From assembly GCA_026874595.1 (NCBI GenBank), contig CM049306.1, positions 30,125,519 through 30,189,518 on the forward strand: a stretch of DNA of 64,000 bases, written 5' to 3'. The notes beneath the pieces were generated by a model, which had not been told where the DNA came from, did no database searches, and worked only from the letters and a program-made list of their open reading frames with translations. This document shows, in pieces, positions 13,231-64,000 of this stretch. The position numbers and the translations under genes were made by a program. Source of the stretch: Sipunculus nudus. Taxonomy: Eukaryota > Annelida > Sipuncula > Golfingiida > Sipunculidae. Position 1 is the first letter of the stretch. Each line of letters opens with the position of its first letter.

Positions 13231-14710
13231 TGGTCCCTATTTGAAATAACTTTGAAATTTATTTTCCCAATACAAAATGCTTTTCAGCTGACTTTTAATA
13301 AAAAAAAATGAAATCAGGAATATATGTAAAATTATTACGGATGCATACTGAATGCAAAATTAAAATACAGATATATATAATTGATGGCAAATTCTTGAAT
13401 TAAGTTGAGTAGGGATACCAATAATTTATAATCCATGTACAGTTGTCTTTATATAGCCACAGAGAGCTGAATATCCATGATTGTAACATTGCCTGGTATG
13501 ATGAATAACTTAAATCATAAATCTAAATTTTTTAAAAGCTTTTAAAAAAACTTTCTTGTTAATATTAACCAAATATAACCTGAAATCTAAATGTCTAGTG
13601 GCATGATGTAATAGATGATGATAAACTGGTGCCAGGCTAGATGTAACAGCATCACACAGCTAACATATATGGTAAAATGACTCAATTCAATCTCCATAAT
13701 TCAGCCAAAAATCATTCATCTGGAACCATTAATGACAATTATTATAAGAATTATTGTAGGGATTATTCTTGTAAAATATTTAACAAACTGGCTTCAGTGG
13801 CACCAGTTGAAAAACGTTTCGCAAGTTTATAACTCATATAGGAAGATACAGCAAACTGGCTAAGTTCAGGTTCCCGTAACTCAACCAAAAAGCACTGAAC
13901 GAAAACCATTTGAACAAACTTGAATTATCAACATCTGAGGATAATTAATGTGTGAGATTTAAGAATTTGGCCCAGTGGTTTTTGAGAAGAAGATCTTTGT
14001 AGCCACTGAGCTAAAATGGGCTGTTATGGCATATGACTAAATTCAGCTTCCCATAACTTAGCCAAAATCACTGAAAAGAGACCATTTGAACAAACTTCAG
14101 AATGCACTACCCTAGGATCATTTCTGTGCGATATTAAACATTTTGGCCATATGGTTTCAGAGAAGAAGTTTTTTGTAGCCCTCAGTGTGATACAGGCACG
14201 AATGACCCCGTACAAAAAAGGCCGATGTAGGTGGCGCCACCAATACCTCAATTTCAAACATGGTTTATGTGACCAACATTGGCATAAAATTTGGTGATGA
14301 CAGCTCCAGCCTTTTCTAAGACTAATTTTAGTATGCTTTTTTGGACAGATAACTAAGTTCAACTAGCTGTAACTTGGCCAAAAATCACTGAACTTAAACC
14401 ATTCGAACAAACTTGAGAGAGATTGTTCCAGGGATCATTCCTCTGAAATATTGGACAATTTGGCTGGACAGTTTCGGAGAAGAAGATTTTTAAAGCTTTT
14501 TTAGCTTTTTCCCAATAAAATCTAAGAAAATGCAGTTAGAAAAAAAATAAACAAATTCCGATATAGTTTTTTGGATGACTGATTATCTGAAAAAATTTGG
14601 TGATGCTAGCTCCTGCCGTTTTTGAGATAGCGATGGTTAATGTACAGACGACGCACGAAGCATCACGGACGACGACGCACCATCGCATAAGCTCACAGGT
14701 TCGCTAAAAA

Positions 14711-16514
14711 GACTGCAGTGCTGATTCAAAAACGCATCCCCACCCAAAGAGTGATATACAACATATTCCCTCACATGTAAAAACCTGTTTTATTTCTACA
14801 AGCATATAATGTCCTGTTCTGTATAAAACTAACTTTATCATCTTCACAATAATATGCAATTCATATTTGCCCAATCACTCTGCAATTACCTGCTCAATAT
14901 AAAGGTCTATTGCATTATCAATTTATTTTTTGAATTATTAATAACAGAAATCCATGACAAGTGACCCATTGTTATTTATGAAACCCTGAACTGGAAAAAA
15001 AAACATTTTAAAAAATATACTCCAGTTCTATTTTTTTCATATGAAACATTTCCTGATACAGGGTTACCTCTCCCAGTGAGCACCTCTATATTACAGACAC
15101 CTCTATTACAGACACTTAAAGCAGTCCCATGAAATGCTGACTCATGTCACTAACTCTAGTATGGACGCCACTATATTACGGACACCTCTCGTTTACAGAC
15201 ATTTCGGACAGACCCATGAAATGTAAGACTGATGAACTCTCTAATACAGATGCCTCTCTATTATAGGCAAAATCCAGGGTCCAAACAGTGTCTATAATGG
15301 GGATGTTATTCCTCTTTGTAAACTTTATTTTTGGTTTACAGAGGCCCAATCATCTATCTGACCTTTATAAACTATGGGTAATCCCTTGGAGCTTTTATAA
15401 AAATAGGCCAGAAAATGTGGATATCACTGTACACAGGCTGCTTGTTTTGTTTATATCATGTTTATCTTATGTAGGAGCCTGCCAAAATAATCAAAACAAA
15501 TTCATAAGGGCATCTGGCAGCAAGTCAGATAAGCCACAGGTTTGCAAATGGTGTTTTGCAACAAGTGACCTTTCTCTCTGCGCATATATGCGACCTACCA
15601 CCTTAGGTTACACGTTTTCCCCTTTGTCAACATTGCTGTGTTTACAAACATGTTGATGACAAACAAGTTCATACATCCTTCACGGAGGCCTTATAAGCTA
15701 TAAATGCTATAAAAATTGCATTTGATGCCTACATTTCTCAGTGTCATAGTAGCTTGTATTGTAAAATACTGAGATGTCTCACTTTTTAAAATGAATACAA
15801 TAGCATCATTTGAATAATACCCTGAATAAACTGTAAATGTAACCAGGCTGAATTGTGATATTACTGCCAGACGAGGCTTTCCCGCCACTCTTCCTGATTC
15901 TTTGTATGTTAGTCAATGCTTGGCATCAGTCTATTTAACATCTGGCACGTTATCGATGAAGAAAAAATAAAATAAAAGGCTGTCTATTTCATGCAGTATA
16001 TTTTATCACTAATTAGAAAAATGTTATAATAATCTAAATAAATAAAATAAAATTATACGAGCTAGTTTACTTTTACCCATCCTAGAGAAATCATCCCTGA
16101 CAGTAGTTGCTGATCATGAAGGTTATCACCATGTAGCCGCCATGGAGGTTCTTGGATACAGTAAATAACATTTCTGGTCTGGTATACTCTTTCAATACTG
16201 GTATATCATCATCACTATTATTCAATTATTAAATCAGTCAGGAAAATTCATCCCCAGAGGTGTTAACAACTGAATGTTTTAATAAAAGAGAATACCATAA
16301 TGTACAAGGTCCTACTACGTGTCAGAGTTGGGCATTCTATTATATGAACCAGACTTCTAGCGACAAACTATCACAAAAAAATATCTTCTCTCTTTAAAAT
16401 ATATTTTGATGACATGCCAAACTAACATCAGCTAAGAATTAGTAAATCAGTAAGTTAGTGTGCTAAATCCCTATTCCAGGGAATGGTTATAACTACTATT
16501 GGTATTAAGAGTAA
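14711..16514. other. Intergenic, no gene recognised
   Basis: A degenerate repeat at about 15058-15300 carries the cacctctatattacagacac theme and ends agtgtctataatgg, resembling a decayed TIR element. The 122-residue frame at 15288-15656 shows no domain and crosses this repeat's edge, so it is not called. Confidence 0.45.
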
Positions 16515-16533
16515 AAGAATTATTCAAACAAAG

Positions 16534-16539
16534 TTTATT
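16534..16539 (-). promoter_or_regulatory. Candidate poly(A) signal of IPO9
   Basis: AATAAA on the minus strand about 770 bases past the stop; a second AATAAA lies at 16581-16586. Either could end the transcript. There is no transcript evidence. Confidence 0.45.
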
Positions 16540-16984
16540 GCACAAATGTCACTCCAGGATTAACCATTTTTTAACTGACTTTTATTAAAAAGAACTGCTT
16601 GTCTAACTTCATTTGTCTACCTATCAGGATTACCATGACAACAGAAGGATTTATAAGCTGCACACATTACCATGGTGATGCACCTATTACTCTGGTCACA
16701 GGCCATCTTCCAAGGTAATACAAAGCTCACATTCAAGTTCAAAATAAAACAAGCAAATTTGTGGATTTTATGTCCTCCATTTCCACCTCTTGTTGTCCCC
16801 CTTTTGCCTACTAAATATTTTTTAGTTTTTATTTTCCCCTGAAGATATCTCCACATGTCATAATTTTTTAGGAATTGGGATCAAAAGGGAAAAAATTTGT
16901 TTGTTTTGGACCTGGTGATAATAATTTTTCAGACAGAAACTCCAAAACTAATCTCAACCAAGGTATGCATGAGAGCAATCACTG

Positions 16985-17275
16985 ACCAAAAGCTGAATGA
17001 TATATTGTACATATTAGGGTGACCATGGTAACATATGCTTAATCCAGGAGTACATATTAATAGAACCATAGTAACAGAAAGGTTAATCTAGGTCACATAT
17101 TGAGGTGACTGTGGTCACAGATATTTAAATCTGTGTGTACATTATAATGTAACCAGAGTAACAGAAAATTTATCAAGGTGTATACATTAAGGTAACCATG
17201 GTAGCATAAGTCTGATCCAGGTGAACACAAAGGTTTCCATGGGAACAAGCTTGTTGTGGGGGTGAACATATTAAG
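16985..17275 (-). repeat. Degenerate ~48-bp minisatellite in the IPO9 3' UTR
   Basis: Five to six imperfect units repeat the theme GTTACCATGGTTACC, then TTAATATGTACA, then CTGGATTAA (minus strand). The CCATGGT core is near-palindromic. Related half-units continue to about 16640. Confidence 0.6.
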
Positions 17276-17310
17276 ACATTTAACTAATGATGTGGTGGTG
17301 CGTGACGCCA

Positions 17311-62403
<45,093 letters not shown>

Positions 62404-62572
62404 CTGAAATATAGAGAAAAACCTATCAGTTCAATCCTGAGGTCTATGATGAACTCTGTAAGATGGACACCAAACTCTGAAATATAGAAACAGACCTATC
62501 AGTTCAATCCTGAAGGTCTATGATGAACTCTGTCAGATGGACACCAAACTCTGCAACACAGAGACAAACCTA

Positions 62573-62987
62573 GCCATGACAAACATGACTCAGTTGGGGC
62601 CCCCTACTGAGTCGATGCAAAAAGCCAAATTGAGGACCGCCCTGCAAGATCAGGCCAGGCTTTATAACCGGTGCTCTGCATACAGTCAGCAGGCAGACCG
62701 CAGGCAGAAATCTCCTATCCATGCAGAAGTATATACGAATATATTGGGTTATTACGGAATATTTCACACACATGGTAGGTGTCATTGGAGAGATAGGAAA
62801 CTTCCTAAAAGGTCTATTGGGTTTATTTGAAGTGACACGATACTTGTAAGCAATGAGGCATTGTCAAAAATGACGAAAATATTTGCATCCTCATGGGGCC
62901 TTATAATGCGATCCTCACAGTTAGATGTGCAGGCACTCTGGCATGCCAGTGATCTGGTCATAATGTCCGAGGGCCGATCTGGCGCTA
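62573..62987. mobile_element. 415-bp insertion with 11-bp direct repeats
   Basis: agacaaaccta occurs at 62562-62572 and again at 62988-62998, as a target-site duplication would. The insert interrupts the 73-bp array and is richer in GC than its surroundings. No inverted ends, A tail or tRNA-like boxes are evident, so its class is unknown. Confidence 0.6.
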
Positions 62988-63350
62988 AGACAAACCTATT
63001 AATTCAATCCCAAGGGTCTATGATGAACTCTGTCAGATGGACATCAAACTCTGCAACACAGAGACAAACCTATTAGTTCAATCCCGAGGGTCTATGATGA
63101 ACTCTGTCAGATAACACCAAACTCTGAAATATACAAAAGTATCAGTTCTATCAGTTCAATCTTGAGGGTCTATGAAAAACTCTGTCAAATGAACAACAAA
63201 CTCTGAAATATAGAAACAAACCTATCAGTTCAATCCTGAGGGTCTATGAAAAACTGCCAGATGGACACCAATCTCTGTAACAATATCTGTATCTATCAAA
63301 TCAACTCTGATGGTCGATGATAAACTACATCAGATGGACACCAAACTAAT

Positions 63351-63939
63351 GAGCTAAGGGCATGCAGGTCATTGTATAGAACTGATTCTGAGATAATTTC
63401 AAACATAGGGGTTGCAAAACTTTAAAAGTGAGTCTTGTTTTCATTCTTAAACACAATATTTACCCAAAAACTTTTGATCATTTTAATAAATTTCTATTTC
63501 TAGTCTAGATTAGAGAAGTTTCTCTTCCATAAACACAATGTTTGATTATATATGATTTTTTTCCCCAGCAAGGGTTTTAAGTTCTCATGTTTCCTGAAGC
63601 ATTTTTATATGGCAGTATCCAGTATCCTGGAAACGTACACGGCATATATTCAATTATCTGGAAATCTACAGCACTGCTTCCCTTGTATTCTCAATTATTG
63701 GATTGTTAAATAATGCTATCTGATCAATCCTACAGATGAGATTTATTACTGTAATTATTTTACAATGTTAATAATTTACTTGGAGAGAACTGATTTGTGA
63801 TTACCATTTATCACTTTGATTACCAGTTTCAGCATTTGCTTTATTTGAACCTTTTATATGTTATGACTAGCTATCAACATTTTGAGGATAATTAATTTCA
63901 CTAGATCATAATAAGCAAGTAGACCCAACTCAATGCAAA
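63351..63939. other. IPO9 first-intron sequence, no feature recognised
   Basis: AT-rich. The missing first coding exon was searched for on the minus strand and is not here. Confidence 0.5.
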
Positions 63940-64000
63940 ACTAGATGTGTTGGAACGACACGAATGCCCCCGCCTGGGGCAAATTAGAAACATTTGTTAA
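63940..64000 (+). mobile_element. Family ii element, 5' end only (cut by window edge)
   Basis: It starts actagatgtgttggaacgac with acgaatgcccccgcctgggg, as at 39203 and 43141; the rest lies beyond the window. Confidence 0.85.

Larger units (their letters stand above)
8471..14710 (+). mobile_element. Family iv composite element with GGTGGCGCCACC cores
   Basis: The 5' end carries ggcctaatgcgaacctgtgc. The 3' end is acgacgcaccatcgcataag, then ctcacaggttcgctaaaaa. GCGAACCTGTG and CACAGGTTCGC form the subterminal inverted pair. A second copy with the same two ends lies at 60385-61670. The interior holds a nested family i element (8836-10911) and tandem cores (10980-12600 and 14000-14600). No protein is encoded. 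Confidence 0.7.
16515..17310 (-). other. IPO9: IPO9 3' untranslated region (extent inferred)
   Basis: The region runs from the stop codon to just past AATAAA motifs on the minus strand at 16581-16586 and 16534-16539. The cleavage site is inferred. It contains a degenerate minisatellite (16985-17275) that reads through as an out-of-frame ORF; no other coding signal is seen. Confidence 0.55.

Noticed and set aside
15288-15656. 122-residue plus-strand ORF
   Set aside because: It starts inside a degenerate repeat, has no domain signature, and its codon content looks like random AT-rich sequence.
62404-64000. Search for the first coding exon of IPO9
   Set aside because: No minus-strand segment resembling the conserved N-terminal helix and ending in G before a donor was found; it must lie beyond the window.

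Overview
The window is a piece of an animal nuclear genome: AT-rich, with long introns, no operons and dense non-autonomous transposable elements. It is most likely from a mollusc, probably a bivalve. That placement is an inference from the repeat content (pearl-type/HINE-like elements carrying tandem cores and GACG microsatellites); the species cannot be named from sequence alone.

One gene dominates. On the minus strand, 23 exons with GT-AG introns and consistent phases (62403 down to the stop at 17311) encode importin-9 (IPO9), a nuclear import receptor of the importin-beta family. The spliced product visible here is 981 residues and runs co-linearly with vertebrate importin-9 from just after its N-terminal helix to the C-terminus. 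The first coding exon (about 50-55 residues) and the promoter lie beyond position 64000. A 3' UTR of about 0.8 kb follows, with poly(A) signals near 16581 and 16534.

Positions 1-16500 are the intergenic side downstream of IPO9. They hold one unassigned candidate terminal exon on the plus strand (1235-1449, with a poly(A) signal at 1494), which would belong to a convergent gene entering from the left edge. The rest is repeats: a degenerate pearl-like element at 1501-2741, a 21-bp minisatellite near 3810-3990, two tandem-core elements (4290-5127 and 6163-8012), and a 6.2-kb composite element (8471-14710) with another element nested inside it.

The introns of IPO9 are built largely from at least four families of elements with one shared plan: a 5' end with a subterminal inverted motif, tandem core repeats, a (GACG)-type microsatellite, and a 3' inverted motif or hairpin ending in CTAAAAA or a similar A-rich end. 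Every copy recognised lies on the plus strand, antisense to IPO9. Elements are nested up to three deep (27944-33670). One copy carries 27 bp of satellite flank found also at a near-identical copy 9 kb away. Smaller items are a tRNA-derived SINE with a long foldback, TA-flanked MITEs, a TIR element containing a 5S rRNA-like control region, a decayed duplicate of exon 4, and an array of eight copies of the exon-2 splice acceptor plus its first coding bases.

No transposase, reverse transcriptase, helicase, CRISPR array, rRNA gene or intact tRNA gene was recognised.
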